From Torreya grandis (Eukaryota; Streptophyta; Pinopsida; Cupressales; Taxaceae): DNA of 64,000 nt. The stretch lies in contig JARHVA010003262.1 of the NCBI GenBank assembly GCA_037957365.1, positions 199,501 through 263,500 of the forward strand, written 5' to 3'. A program made the translations under genes and the position numbers. The notes below the pieces were generated by a model that saw only the letters and a list, made by a program, of their open reading frames with translations, did not search any database and was not told where the DNA came from. Below are positions 38,451 through 50,419 of the stretch, in pieces; position 1 is the first letter of the stretch; every line of letters starts with the position of its first letter.

Positions 38451-39639
38451 TAGTCAGTGTGAGTTATCTAGAAACTATGATAGGTTGAGGACATGAGGGT
38501 GTGCCATATTCCATTCTCATGGTTTCCACAATAAGCACAACATTTCCACATTGAAAATGATATGGTGGATTAGGAATAGAGGAAATGGGATTAGTTTGGG
38601 GATCAATTCTAGTAATTAAGTTATTAAAATGATGGGCTTTTTTCTTGAAATTCCCAAGTTTGTGATGTTTCTAAGGAAGTTGAGGTTATTAAGAATGAAG
38701 CAACTCAAGTATATATTAATTACTAGGCAAAGTAGGTATAGGTTTATAATATTCCATGTATACTTCAAGATCAATAATTTTGTTACCATCGTAATCATAT
38801 TTATAATGTATCTAGCATACATATGTGGCCTTGACATTAAGGGTGATCTTAGGATTAGTGGAACTATGAAGGAAAGTTGATTAGGTTGAATAGAATTGAT
38901 AATAAGCATATCATTGGAATCATTGATGGGAAAAAGATTTGGTAGAGTGAATAGTTGGATAGGAGGTATAAAAGGTTCTTGAATTTTTGAATCTATGAGA
39001 GGTAATATTTAATCAACCACATAAGGAGTATCAAGAGCTAGATAATTAATTATAGGTACATGACCTTCAGGTTATAACTAAATATCCATATAAATATGAT
39101 GAACATCATGGTTAAAATCATATATTTTAGCTGAGTTTTGCTGATAGTGTTAAACATCCAAGTCTCTTGATAGAGTTTGGGACATAATGTAGTTATCTAC
39201 ATAAATAGGAGAGATAATACATGTTTGTGTCTAAAGGAACTTTTATAGGTGAGATGCCTAGATCACTAAATTTATGAGGTGATATAGTCAAAGAGTCTTG
39301 AAATAACTTGGCCACTCTATAATCTTTACAAGTGAAATCATCTTTTGTATAAGATGTTTCATGGGCATTAGATGGATGAGAGAAGTTAGTGATTTCCTTG
39401 ATAAGAGGAATGGTATGGTCATGAGGTAACAAGGAAGGAATGATCCACACTTAAATGTAAGGAGTTATCTTGGTAGTATTACATGTGTTTTTAAAGTAGT
39501 TTGGCTCATCATCATCAAAATTAGTAAGAGTGATCTATAAGTCTAGATTCATATTGATGAATTTAGGTAAAGGTACATTATTAATTTTTAGAATAGTGGG
39601 AATTCAATATTGAGATTTAGGATTAGGAAGCTTAATATT

Positions 39640-40065
39640 CCATGGGTTAGGATCAAACATGTTTAGACCATTTATCATTATGAATAAATTTGATAAATTG
39701 GCATTGGGAAGAAGAAATATTTCTCATGTGATGAGTCCATGGGAATTTTAGGAGTATATTATAGGATAATGGTAAGTCAAAAACCATAAGCTTAGTACAT
39801 ATAGTTTTGTGTCAGATAGTAAGAGGGAGATAAATACAACAAAATTACATTCGATTGGTCTTATCAAATCCATTAAATGTTAAACAAGTTTGATTTATAT
39901 GATATTTGTTATACTCAAGTTGTTGAATGAGCTAAATATATGTCACATTAGTTCTTGACCCTTCATCCACTAATGCTTTGAAAATAAGGGAGGTATTAAT
40001 GGCTATTATGATAAAGATAGGTAAATCATCTAATCAAAATAGAAATTCATCATTGATCATGACTT
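39640..40065 (-). pseudogene. F3 aspartic protease
   Basis: Minus strand reads IFKALVDEGSRTNVTYI, then LTFNGFDKTNRM and VFDLPLSYNILLKFPWTHHM, followed by SSSQCQFIKF. This matches the Tat protease series vLVDgGSs.N, L.GF.g, v.d....YN.ilGRpw, SS.H..iKF. The active-site Asp is kept (VDEGS). Between here and RT, the frame at 39193-39450 is probably linker. Confidence 0.85.
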
Positions 40066-41228
40066 ATTTAAGGAATGCTATGGAAGGTTTTGAAGGACAA
40101 ATATTTTTAATGGTATGAATGTTTGTTGGTTGAGGCTCATGAGGAAGTTTTTCCTATTCTAAGGAAGATAATTCTTAGAGTTTTTGTAGTTATTGCATTA
40201 GGAATTTACAATGAAATGGAAAAGGGAAAACTAACTCCATGAGAGGATTTTTTCAAGGCATAGAGTTATGTTCTTATAATAAATTCCAATAATTTTTGGA
40301 AGAGGATGAACCAACACAAGGTTTGGAAGGTAAAATATATTCAATAGGAAGAGAATTAATTGGAGGTTTATATGGAGGAAGTAGTTCCTTATTATTTTTT
40401 AAGGTAAGTTAGTGGTAGTGGTATATTTGAGAAGTTGATCTTTTAAATATGGTTTCTTTGGTTTTATGGTGTGATCTTTATGTATAGATTTACATCAATA
40501 ATATACCTTAGTCATGTTCACATGTTGGGAGTTGGTATAGTATTGATAAAGTTTTTGGATGTATTGACCTTAGTGATGATCTCAAAAATATCCTTATTTT
40601 ATTATTCAAGGTTGGATGTAGAGAATGTTTTTGGATTGTTATAGGAAGTATATTTGGAAGCTTATTTTTTTTTAAAAACATTAACATAATCATGATGACA
40701 TATTTTGATCATGGTGTCATGACTAAATGAATATCCTAGCATAAAAGAAACATCAAATTTTGTTATCCCATTATATGTTTCATGGGAATGGCTAATATAC
40801 AAAAGAAGCTAACAAAACTAGTTAGGATCATACCCTTTAGAGGGATTATTAGGACACGTGAATGGTTTAGAAGGTTCTAATTTTATTTCACATATTACAC
40901 AGTTAATGATGTATGGGAAGGTTGGGGATTTTCCACTTTGGATACTCCTAGTTTTGGTTGAGGAGTATTGTTAGAAATTGCATTGGTTGAATGTTAGATA
41001 GATCCCTTGATGGTTTTAATGTTAGATTTAAACTATTTCATGAAAAATTATTGAGTCTTAGCTTGGTTGAGAGTGTCATTTAAAGTTTGGGGAGAAAATT
41101 TTTGAACCTTGTATTTGAGTGAAGGTGTTAAGAACATTATGAAAAATTTGAAAAAAATATCATTAGTCATGTTGTGATCAGATTTGTGAGTTAAGTATTT
41201 CTGTCCTTTGATAAAATCATGTTCTAAT
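40066..41228 (-). pseudogene. F3 gag/pro linker remnant, cut by F2 LTR A
   Basis: By position this should encode the gag C-terminus of F3. Readable pieces such as FIKGQKYLTHKSDHN (about 41190-41225) and a Gln/Asn-rich region have no decisive motif. The frame at 40508-40693 falls here. The sequence stops at the TGTTGG start of LTR A. Confidence 0.4.
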
Positions 41229-44071
41229 TGTTGGCCATTTTATCCCACATGCCAAGTTACTACCCAATATGAATAAGATGAATGGGGTCCATTATTGAGA
41301 GGGTAAAGGTTTTAGAGATAGGATCAACATTACATCTAGTGGGGATCTAGGCAAGTGTTTACAATGCTTTAATGGTTGTAGCAACAAGTACAAAATTGCC
41401 TATTTACACTATTTCAACTTTTGCCTAAGTTTATACTTAGGAATTTTTAAAATTTTGGCTAAGTATGGCATTTGGATTTCCTTCAGAGGAAGGGATCCAA
41501 CATAAATCCCACAACAAAAGTATAAGGGTTAATTATTTTGGGAATTATTTCACCACTTTTTTGGCTAAGTGTTATTTCTTTCAATAAAATTGTTTCATAA
41601 CAATTTTTTGGAAGGTACATTTCTTCTGAAGGAAAAGTGTTCCAATGAAAAAAATGGCTAAGTATTGGAATTGTTTTGGGAGGAATTATTTCAAGAGTTT
41701 TATTTCAGCCTTTTGTTCAAGTATCATGAAATATTGCAGACTTTTTGTCTAAAAAATTTACCCAAAAGGTCATATCTTGTAAGGGCACTTTTCAAAGGTT
41801 TTGAAGGGTAAGTATTCATGAGATTAGTCCAAAATAGAAATCATTGAAGGTATTTTTGTAAGCAAAGTTCCCCAAATAATTTCCTTGAAGGGTCTTTTAT
41901 CTAGGAAATGGTCCACTTCAAAATTCTTGAAGCGTGTTTTCTTGGGAAATGGTCCAATTCAAAATTTTGAAGGATATATTATTTGACAAAGTGGACCTAT
42001 GCAAAAATCATGAAGGATATCTTATTTAAGCAAGTGTCCCAAACACTTTTCATGAAGGGTATTTTTTTTAAGAAAATGGTCCAGTTTCCTTTTTCTAAAG
42101 GGCACTTTTTGTAGTGAAGTGTCCATTACACTTTATTTTAATTATATATTTCTACACTGAGGTAGACCAATTCAAAACTCCTAAAGGATATCTTGCAAGC
42201 AAAATAATCTAATTTAGAAGTTTTGAAGGGCACTTTTTCCAAAAATGTGTCATTCCTAAAAGGGTAAAAGCTCCAAAGGACAAGTCTAGATCAAGGTGGA
42301 CAAAATAAAAGCTCCAAAGGGCACTTTTCAACACATGAGCCTAAATTTTATGGTCTTTAAGACATCAAATATGTCCACATGGATGTCAAATGATAGTCAT
42401 GTAGGCATCAAGTTTGATGATAGAGCAAAGAATATCCATTTGATCTTAAGATTGACATTCATACAAATGTCAATGATAGTTACATGAATGTCATTTTATG
42501 GGAATGAGGACATCAATTTTAAGCTCAAAATATAGATATTGGCTTTCAAAAAATGTGTCCCAAAAAGATCAACCATCTACCCTCAAATGTACATCTAAAT
42601 CCAATAGTGAATGGAGGATAAAGGGCCAATGAATCTCAAGGGTGAATGTGTGCATGACAAGTGTCAAAGATGTGTTAAAAAAGAAGAAGATATATAGTTC
42701 ATAGGCATCTATCCATAGGCATATTTATTGAGTAAGTTCATCGATGAGTCAAGGATCTAGATCAAACATTGATAACCAATGAAAATCAAGGTTGAGACTA
42801 ATGACAATCCCAAGATTGTCAATGGAGGTCAAAAGGTTAACTTTTGACAAAGGTAAACAAGCATCATAGAGATGAGTTCAAGCATGCTTTAATTAGATCT
42901 AGGGGTATTTTTTTGGGATTATATGCCACCATTAAATTCTTGTAGGATATACATATGGACTTTAGTGGCTATTGCCAAATCTAGCTACATGAGAATGACC
43001 TTTCTCCCCACTTGGGCATGCATTAACAAACTAGTCATAAGCAATTTCAAATCAAGATAAATGAAAATGACTTTAACCCACCATTTTAATTTACATGGAG
43101 CATCATAAATAATATATTATAATGATGCAATGGACTAGGGTGACATGGATCAATCAAATGTTCTGAATGAGCATACTTATAGAGGTAGTTGTAAAAAAAT
43201 TTCAAATGGATTTAAATTCATTTTTGATTCCCATTTGAGTTCCAAAACTCTTTCTCTTCCTTTCCTTCTCATATAAATATAGCCTTCAATCTATCATTTT
43301 GTATCACTAAAAGGTGGTATGACTAAAATATATGATAATTGTATATGATACCTCTTAGAGTAGTGAATAGAGTATTTTATAGTGATTTTGATAATCTTTA
43401 TTTAATTTTTTATGTTTTTTTAATATGGAACTATGATTTTTATCTTCCTTTTGTATGTCCAAACTCAACCTAAGTGATAGAAATATTCTTTCCAGGTCAT
43501 ATAGTGTGTCTCATCATTGATCTATCAAAGATATAGCGGATATGCAAACACATGTGTCTTCAACTAGACTTTACTTTCATCTCTCCCTAATATAAGTGCA
43601 TCAAATAGACCTCTATGTGAAATAATATTGTATAACAAGCTTAGTGAGCATTTCATTATTTTCATATTTCATTAGTGTGTTAAATATTTCAAGCTTAAGA
43701 GTGGGTCTATTAAATTCTTGGTACATCATTGCATGTTAGAATAGTTTTCATTTTATGCAATCTCTAAATGCTTATCACCCTAACAAGTTTTAGATTTTAG
43801 AAATAAAGGTCCAAATTCTAAAAATATAAGGAGTTATCCTCATAAAATATCTTAGAGATCTAGTATAGATATAGGCAACCCAAAATCATAGATCATTCCC
43901 ATGTTAGTCTAGGTATGAATCAGACGTGAAAAAATTTGACCTCCATTAGGTGCTATCTGGATAGATAATAGTTTTGGCATGTGCATTGGGACCACTAATT
44001 TTGCATATCTAAGTATAGTATTAAGTTTTAGAGTTTCATTTATAGGCTTGCATAATCTTTTATGACCCCCA
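41229..44071 (+). repeat. F2 LTR A
   Basis: About 2843 bp from TGTTGGCCATTTTATCCCAC to GACCCCCA. It is collinear with LTR C (2811 bp) and LTR D (2746 bp), and with the first 1349 bp as LTR B. It holds a hairpin-repeat array (about 41780-42300) and a TATA box (43272-43282). Over the first ~138 bp it differs from LTR D at about 29 positions. The open frame at 42296-42487 is LTR sequence. Confidence 0.93.
43272..43282 (+). promoter_or_regulatory. TATA box of F2 LTR A
   Basis: TATAAATATAG is conserved as TATAAATTTAG at 53782-53792 (LTR C) and TATAAATATAG at 62833-62843 (LTR D). In each LTR it is followed by a C/T-rich A(A/G)GCTATCATTTTG-like segment, as expected just upstream of transcription start. 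Confidence 0.7.
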
Positions 44072-44110
44072 AGGTTATAACAGGATCTTCCACAAAAGGG
44101 AAGGGATCAA
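44072..44110 (+). promoter_or_regulatory. Candidate F2 primer-binding region
   Basis: After LTR A comes GGTTATAACAGGATCTTCC. The equivalent after LTR C is GGTTATCACAAGATCCTCC (54581) and after LTR D GGTTATCACAATATCTTCC (63633). GGTTATCA resembles the initiator-Met site TGGTATCAGAGC with an inserted T. The conservation is real; the tRNA identity is tentative. Confidence 0.45.
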
Positions 44111-44179
44111 ATTTATCTGAGTTACCTTTACAATCAAAAAATAAATATAAGACCCCTTAGACAAAGCTTACACCTACCC

Positions 44180-45800
44180 CTCTTATTCCCCCTCTTATTC
44201 CCCTTATTTTTGCCTAAAATCCTATTGCTCAAACCAATATAGTTCAGCTAGACACTGTTATAAACCCCAAACCTTAGATGGATCTTCATAGGAGGCAAGC
44301 CTTTGTTCCATTTAATATTAGTCCTTAAATATTAATCAATGGGATGATATTCTAATCTTAGCTTTGTAGGCCCTGGCCTATTATACATGATAAAATGTAG
44401 TTACTCCTATAGACCATATGGTATATGTTGGTAATTTATGTTTAGTATCTCATGTAACCTAATAAAATGTAGCAATAAGGTTGTTAAAAACTTATTTCAA
44501 GGGAAAGGCACTTTAGTGGTAGAGATGATTATCCCCTACATCAATCAATAGCTAGGATGAGTTTGGAAAGGTCCTGTGCAAGCACTTTGAGGATAAGAGT
44601 GACCATATTTTCCTTGTGGAGAAACTCACAATAATAAACAGATTCCTTAATGAGTTCCTGGTGGATTTCAACTATAGATTGTATAAAACTTGGGACAAAA
44701 TTCTTATGATAATCAATCCTACACCCAACTATGCTTTTCTATACTATTTGAAATCTCTAAACTTAGACGTAGCTGTAATGATTCAATCTATGGGAAGGAA
44801 CACCCTAATTGGAGTATTTAAAGTAGATATTAGGGATGAAAATTGAATCATACAATAATTAAAGTATGTTTTAAGGCCACTAATGTCTCTCATTCTATAA
44901 ATACATCCTCCTACTCTACCTATCACTCCACTTCTAGAATCAATAAAGTTTTATCAAATAGAAGGTGAGAAAACCAATAGACTGGGGAAGTTAGAGAGTC
45001 CCATCAAATCCTAAAATAACAAGTTGGTTATAATAGAGAGGCAACATACTTCTCCATATAGACCATACCAAAATAATAATCATAATTTTTAGTACAATAG
45101 GCTACCCTATCAAACCAATCAGCAAGGACAAGGGTAGAAGCCTCAGTTAAGGCAATACAATCCCAATGCTCCAAGTAATTCTAGAGCTATTGTGCCAAAT
45201 CAAAACAACTATGCCCAAGAAGGTTTATGGTAGCTAAATATACAATCTAATGATATAGATATGACCACTATTATAAATATGTACCAAGACCCTGATTGGG
45301 AACATGCTTCTTCATTTTAGAGTCATGACATGATGCCTCCTCCACCATAAGCCCCCAAAATGAGTTAAGATAACATACCTACCATATCATGGTCAAAATC
45401 TTAGAGCTAGTAATAAACGATAATGAGTAGTTCACCTATTGATACCACATGCATGAATTTACAAGAAATGGGTATGTGTTTGAGCATGTAACAACCAATA
45501 TAGGACAATCCCAAAGGATAAATGAATCAGTTACAACTTAGATAAGAGCTAAGAAAAGGATGTTGGAGGATAACTTGGGGTAACCTAAGGCTTCTACATC
45601 ACCTCTTTAGACTATCCAACAACCCACTTCTTCATATGTAGATTCTAATTCTCTTAGAAATCAACAAGTGCCCCAATCCCATGGATAACAGTAGAGGTCC
45701 TCTTTCAATCCTCATATTACTCAAATGCCAAGTGATGCTTCCACCTCCAAAGGGTAATACAATGTACTAGTATTCCTTTTAATATTATGAATCATTTAAA
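44180..45800 (+). pseudogene. F2a gag
   Basis: After a proline-rich start, the capsid region continues with LTIINRFLNEFLVDFNYRLYKTWDK and TPNYAFLYYLKSLNLDVAVM (frame open 44616-44846), ending in a MIQSMG..TL segment. The corresponding F2b gag (54.7-56.2 kb) and the start of a third copy (63.72 kb on) confirm the family. A Pro/Gln/Asn-rich C-terminal region (44950-45700) has no CCHC knuckle. Many stops occur. Confidence 0.78.
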
Positions 45801-46019
45801 GAATAATAATGTAACTATGCCCATATATTATGCTCTATCTATCCCTAGGAAAAATGAGATTTTCCATCAAGAGCTCGCTAAACTTTCTTAGGTGGAAAAA
45901 ATAGATGATAACGTGAACATTGTTTTCATCAATAATAGTCATCCTAACTAAGACCTTGGCCAAGTTACCAATTAATTTAAAAGCATAAGCCAACCTCAAA
46001 ATGTTTTCCCTCCCCCTAA

Positions 46020-46640
46020 GTTTGTAAATCATATCCCATTTTATTTATCGGTCATCATAGGGGATTGTTTTGTGCACAATTGCATGATTGACTTGGGTGC
46101 TTCAACCTTAGTGATGCCTAAAGTCATAGCAAACAAGTTTGGGATCAAATATGTGCCTAAAAACAATATTTTTCTCCAATTGGATGGATCCAATAATAAT
46201 ATAGTAGTCATCTTAAAGGATCTTGAGATCACCTTGGATGCATGTCTAAATTGTGTAATCACTCAAGATGTGATGATGGTAGACCTACCCCCTATTTTTT
46301 GTTATGCTTGTATAGAGACTTCACTACTAACATTAAGGGATATTTATCATTTTATTGGTTGTACATGGTTTTTATAACCAAGTATGGGAATAAAATCACC
46401 ATAATATCTAATCTTATAGCTAGGTTCCACCTAGATCCCTACATTTCCAATCTTGAAAATGCTAATTATGTCATATTTGAGGAGATTAAAAAGGTTATTG
46501 TGAAATAACCCCATAGTCATATAAAAGTAATCTTATATATTTAATTATATTAGTGGTTAGATGATAAACATGGATTTGATCCATACAACATCATTGAAAA
46601 GACAAACTTGGGAGTGTACTCTATGCATGAGGAAGATGTT
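46020..46640 (+). pseudogene. F2a aspartic protease and linker
   Basis: The open frame at 46072-46377 begins MHNCMIDLGASTLVMPK with the catalytic DLGA block intact. It continues KFGIKYVPKNNIFLQLDGS, LKDLEITLDACLNCVITQDV and MVDLPPIF. A frame change leads to YGNKITIISNLIARFHLDPY and FEEIKKVIVK, the linker also found in F2b (56829-57020) and F1 (28020-28150). The protease fold is expected to process Gag-Pol in the particle. This is the least damaged protease in the window. Confidence 0.88.
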
Positions 46641-46669
46641 GTAATACCTTCCTTAACTAACACTGCTCA

Positions 46670-47100
46670 AGAAGAAGATGATAAATGGACCTTGTTATTT
46701 GATGGCTCAAGGTCTAAGAATGGAATTAGAGTGGGAGACATGTTATTTTAATCCTTGGGTCAAAATTACTATTCTAGTACAAGATTCCAATTTAGTTTCA
46801 CCTCAAATACAACTAAATATAAAGCTCTTTTGCATGGTTTATAAGAATCAAAGAAGAGAGGTATCTAGCTCTTCAAATTCAAGGGTGATAGAATACTTGT
46901 ATTATAGTAGGTAAGATGCAAAAGTGTAGTCAACAGTCACCATCTGAAATCCTATAAGCATTAGGTATGAGATCTCATGGAATATTTATTGGTGTTTGAT
47001 ATCTAGTCCATACCAAGAGAAGCAAACTAGCATGTAGATAGTCTTGTTACAATTGGTGCCTAATATGAGATATTAGGAGTCAAAGGAAGCCAAAGCCATG
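46670..47100 (+). pseudogene. F2a additional RNase H (aRH) located before RT
   Basis: In the productive frame it reads KWTLLFDGSRSKNGIRVGD, TSNTTKYKALLHGL, then a degenerate GD(R)ILV segment, SHHLKSYK and IPREANxHVDSLVTIGA. These match FDGS, NtTkYEALl.Gl, gDSeil..QV and iPRE.N.HVDrLAtiGA of F1 and F2b. The FDGS and HVD acidic residues are intact. The open frame at 46678-46914 is a different frame over the same DNA. The domain clearly precedes RT (47.6 kb). Confidence 0.85.
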
Positions 47101-47559
47101 ATAAGGTCAATATTATATGTAGACTAGATATACCTAAGAATGTGGTGAGTTGATAAGTCTTTGAAAATGATGATCAAATCATATGTTTTCTAATGCAAGA
47201 CACAAATTTCTGCTATAGGAACCAAGACAAGTTCTAGAATCAATATGATGATCAAATAGTATAGCTGAGATAAAACAAGGTTCCCAAAGGGCTTGAAAAA
47301 TTTGAGATCATCTTCAATGAAAATTACCAAGTAATAAAAGGGAAGGCATGCATCTTAGCTAAATAAGAACACTATAAAAGGGTAGAGATCTTTAAGGGCA
47401 AGATACTGAATCTATCAAAGGGTCAATATGACAAAGTAAAGAGCTACATTTGTTACTATATGCACATGATGTTTTAATGTATTTTCATGGGAATAAAAAG
47501 ACTCGAAAGGGTTTGACCCCAAGCTTGCCTAGTACACAATTGAATTAGAAAGTAATGCC

Positions 47560-48250
47560 AAGGCAATCAATCAAAAATAGAGTCTTATAAACCCAAGAGT
47601 GGAGGATCTAATGAGAAGAGAATTCTAAAATTTGATTTAATCTAGGATAATATTTCAAATTAAAAATTACTATTGTGTAGCAAACATCATGCCAGTGAGG
47701 AAAAATAATGGAGATATTTAGTTATGTGTTGACAATAGAGACCTCAATAAGGTGTCCCTAAAGGATCATTACCCACTTCCCTCCATGAATCAAATTGAGA
47801 AAAAATGTGGTAGTTTCTCAATATTCTCATTACTTGATGTCTATTCTAACTATAATCAGATCATGGTGAAAGAAGAAGATAGATAGAAGGCTTCCTTCAC
47901 TATAAAATGGGGTATTTATGCATATTTTAAAATGTCTTTTAAACTCTCCAATGCTGGAGCCACCTTATAAAGAGAAATGGATGTTGATTTTCATGGTCTT
48001 TTGAATGATATGGTTTTAGTTTACCTTGATGATATAATAGTTTTCTCAAAGAATCCTAATGATCATCTAACACATTTGAGAGTTATTTTTGATAGATGCA
48101 AATAGTTTAGGGTTTTATTGAATCCAAAGAAATACATTTTCTTGATGCATGAGGTAAGAATTTTGGGACATGTGGTGACTAAATTTGGTCTATCCATTGA
48201 TCCAAAAAAGGATAAAGGTAATCCTTACTCTATCATTGCCCAAACATAAG
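47560..48250 (+). pseudogene. F2a reverse transcriptase
   Basis: Reads LNKVSLKDHYPLPSMNQIE, FSIFSLLDVYSNYNQIMVKEED, ASFTIKWGIYAYFKMSFKLSNAGATL, MDVDFHGLLNDMVLVYLDDIIVFSK with YLDD intact (about 48018-48040). Then HLTHLRVIFDRCK, LLNPKKYIFLMHEVRILGHVV. Compared with F2b (YLND), this copy keeps both catalytic Asp codons. Stops are few in the palm but occur upstream. Confidence 0.93.
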
Positions 48251-48850
48251 AAATGGTTGTAAAGCTTATTGGGCAAGATCAACTTCATCAGGAGGTTCAT
48301 CATAGGCTTTATAGAGATGGTCAAGACACTCACTCATATGATGAGAAAAGGCAAAGAGTTCACATGGATAAGAGAAGGAAAGAGGAGCTTTGAGGCTATT
48401 AAGGAGGTCATACCTCATGCCCCCACTCTGTTAAATCTGGATTTTAATAAGGACTTATATTTGTATCATTTTTCCACATTAGATGCAAGATCTATTATGC
48501 TCATGTAGAAAAATAATCAAGGTCTAGAGCAATCTAGTGTTTTCTTTAGCCAATATTTATAAGGTTATGAAGAAATATATAGTTTTTTTGAAAATAATGT
48601 TCTTGTTTTTGTTATAAGTTTTAAGAAATTTAGTCATCTAATTTCAAATCATAAGATCATACTAATGGTGGATCACCCAAGTTTGAAGGATGTTATTCTC
48701 AATAGAGATATAAATTAAAAGAGATCTAGATGGGTCACCAAGTGTATATAATATGACATTAAAGTTAGGGTCAAAAATCTAGTTCAAGGAAATGAATTAT
48801 GTGAATATCTTACTAAAGATGTGAGATAAGGAAAAGAGACAATACTGGTA
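48250..48850 (+). pseudogene. F2a RNase H
   Basis: The frame at 48269-48508 reads MGKINFIRRFIIGFIEMVK, LTHMMRKGKEFTWIREGKR, SFEAIKEVIPHAPTLLNLDF and DLYLYHFSTLDARSIMLM. This is the RT connection and the first RNase H strand. VFFSQYL, YSFFENNVLVFVISFKKFSHLI and MVDHPSLKDVILNRDI follow. The first acidic position (canonical tDAS) reads FSTLD and is shifted. This is the standard gypsy RNase H, distinct from the aRH upstream. Confidence 0.88.
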
Positions 48851-48969
48851 ATCCAAGACACCCAATAGGAAGACGAGGACACTCTTCCATCTGGCTAGAC
48901 ATAGATAATTGAAATATTTATCCAAATAGAAGAGTGTCCAATGGGTTTCAATGCATTATGAAGAAGACA

Positions 48970-50165
48970 CTTCAAGATAAAATCAATGCCATAAATTCTA
49001 CTTGATGGAGTGCTATTCAAAAAGGACATTGGATGTATGCTCTTAATATGTGTTGAAACTAACCAATTTGATAAGCTTCTATGGTAATTCCATATAAGTC
49101 CTTAAGAAGGCCATTTTGTATCCAAGACCATAGATACAAAAATCATTAGAGCTAGTTACTTTTGGCCTAATTTATTTTGAGATGTACATGTATGGGTGAG
49201 GAAGTGTTTAAAATGTGGCATGTTTATAGGGAAACAAAAACTAGTTACTATGCCACTAAAACCTATTCAAGTTGAGTATACTTTCATGTAATGGGGATTA
49301 GAATTCATTAGAGTGATTAATATTCCATCCAATGTTGGCCATAAGTTAGTCTTGACCTCCATAGACTACTTCACCAGGTGGGTAGAAGCAATCCCCTTGA
49401 AGGAAGCAAATCAAAAATCTCTTTTTTAGTTCTATGAAAGCCTAGTCACCTATTTTAGAGAAACATCTGCCATAATATTAGACAATGGTTTAACATTTAG
49501 AAGCACAAAGTTATGTGAGTAGGCTCTTGATTAGGGTATCTATTTGACATATTCATATAATTATTATCTTTAGGGTAATGGATTAACTGAATCTACTATT
49601 AAAAACCTAATTTAGATCATTAAGAAAATGAAGGAAAATAATCAAAGATTATGGCACACAGAATTGAAGACTACCTTTTGGGATGAAAAGGTCACCCATA
49701 AGTAGGACATTGGTAACTCACCTTATATTTTAGCCTATGGAAGAGAAGTAAGGCTTCCAATTTCATTTGAGCTTCCAGATTTGGAGCTTGCACACTAACT
49801 AGAGCTTCTAGAAAGTGATGAAATGGAGGTCATAATGAATGAACTAAGAGAGATATAAATAAAGGATGATGCCATGTATGCATGTGGTCTAACTAGAAAT
49901 AAGTCAAGATTAAATTTGATAAAATTTCTTCATCAAAGACATTCTAGCAAGTTGACATAGCCCTCAAATGGGATGAGGATCATGCAAAATGAAGAAAACA
50001 CCCCAAGTTTGAGAGTCTTTGGAGCAAACCATATATCATCATAGGTTACATAGAGAGAAATGATTTTAAGCTTACCAAATTTAATGAATAGATCATTTCC
50101 ATCCCTATCAATGAAATGTATCTCAAGTTTTGCTATTAATCCCATATCTTTTCCCTTGTACATTA
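48970..50165 (+). pseudogene. F2a integrase
   Basis: Zinc-binding region: EGHFVSKTIDTKIIRASYFWPN, then KCLKCGMFIGKQ with C-x2-C intact (about 49190-49240). Core: LTSIDYFTRWVEAIPLKEAN, SAIILDNGLTFRS and NGLTESTIKNLI. All three catalytic residues are present, with D2-E spacing of about 36 residues (DD35E). NSPYILAYGREVRLPISFELPDL follows. The open frame at 49933-50163 is on the opposite strand and is not a gene. Stops occur between blocks. From 50165 to 50419 is 3' untranslated sequence with no clear polypurine tract. Confidence 0.92.
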
Positions 50166-50419
50166 GTAGATAGGTTTGTTTTTTTCCTCTAAGTGCTTTT
50201 GCACACTACAATTTTTAGTTATTTTTTCATATTTTAGGCTGTTGATTTCTCTTTTGTTTATTTTTTATTAATTTCCCTCCCCATTACTCCAATAAATGTT
50301 TCTATAAATTAGGTAGAGTCTATTTTCAAATAGTATTTTTTTCATTTTTTAAGCAAGCTTGATCATGGTCTGAGTTCTTTTGCATAGATGGGTATTCAAG
50401 CCAACTCCGTCACTAGAAT

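Larger units (their letters stand above)
35140..41228 (-). mobile_element. F3: Tat-type Ty3/gypsy element on minus strand, truncated
   Basis: Minus-strand domains appear in the order gag remnant, PR, RT, RH, aRH, INT from 41.2 down to 35.15 kb. This is the order known for Tat/Ogre/Retand elements. No LTR of this element is visible. The gag side ends exactly where F2 LTR A starts (41229), and its 3' side reaches toward F1. F2 therefore most likely inserted into F3, whose 5' gag and LTR would lie beyond 64 kb. All frames are broken by stops. Confidence 0.88.

Noticed and set aside
38616..38909. 97-residue minus and 83-residue plus overlapping frames
   Set aside because: They lie in the F3 region just upstream of RT. 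Pieces in another minus-strand frame fit the Tat polyprotein better.
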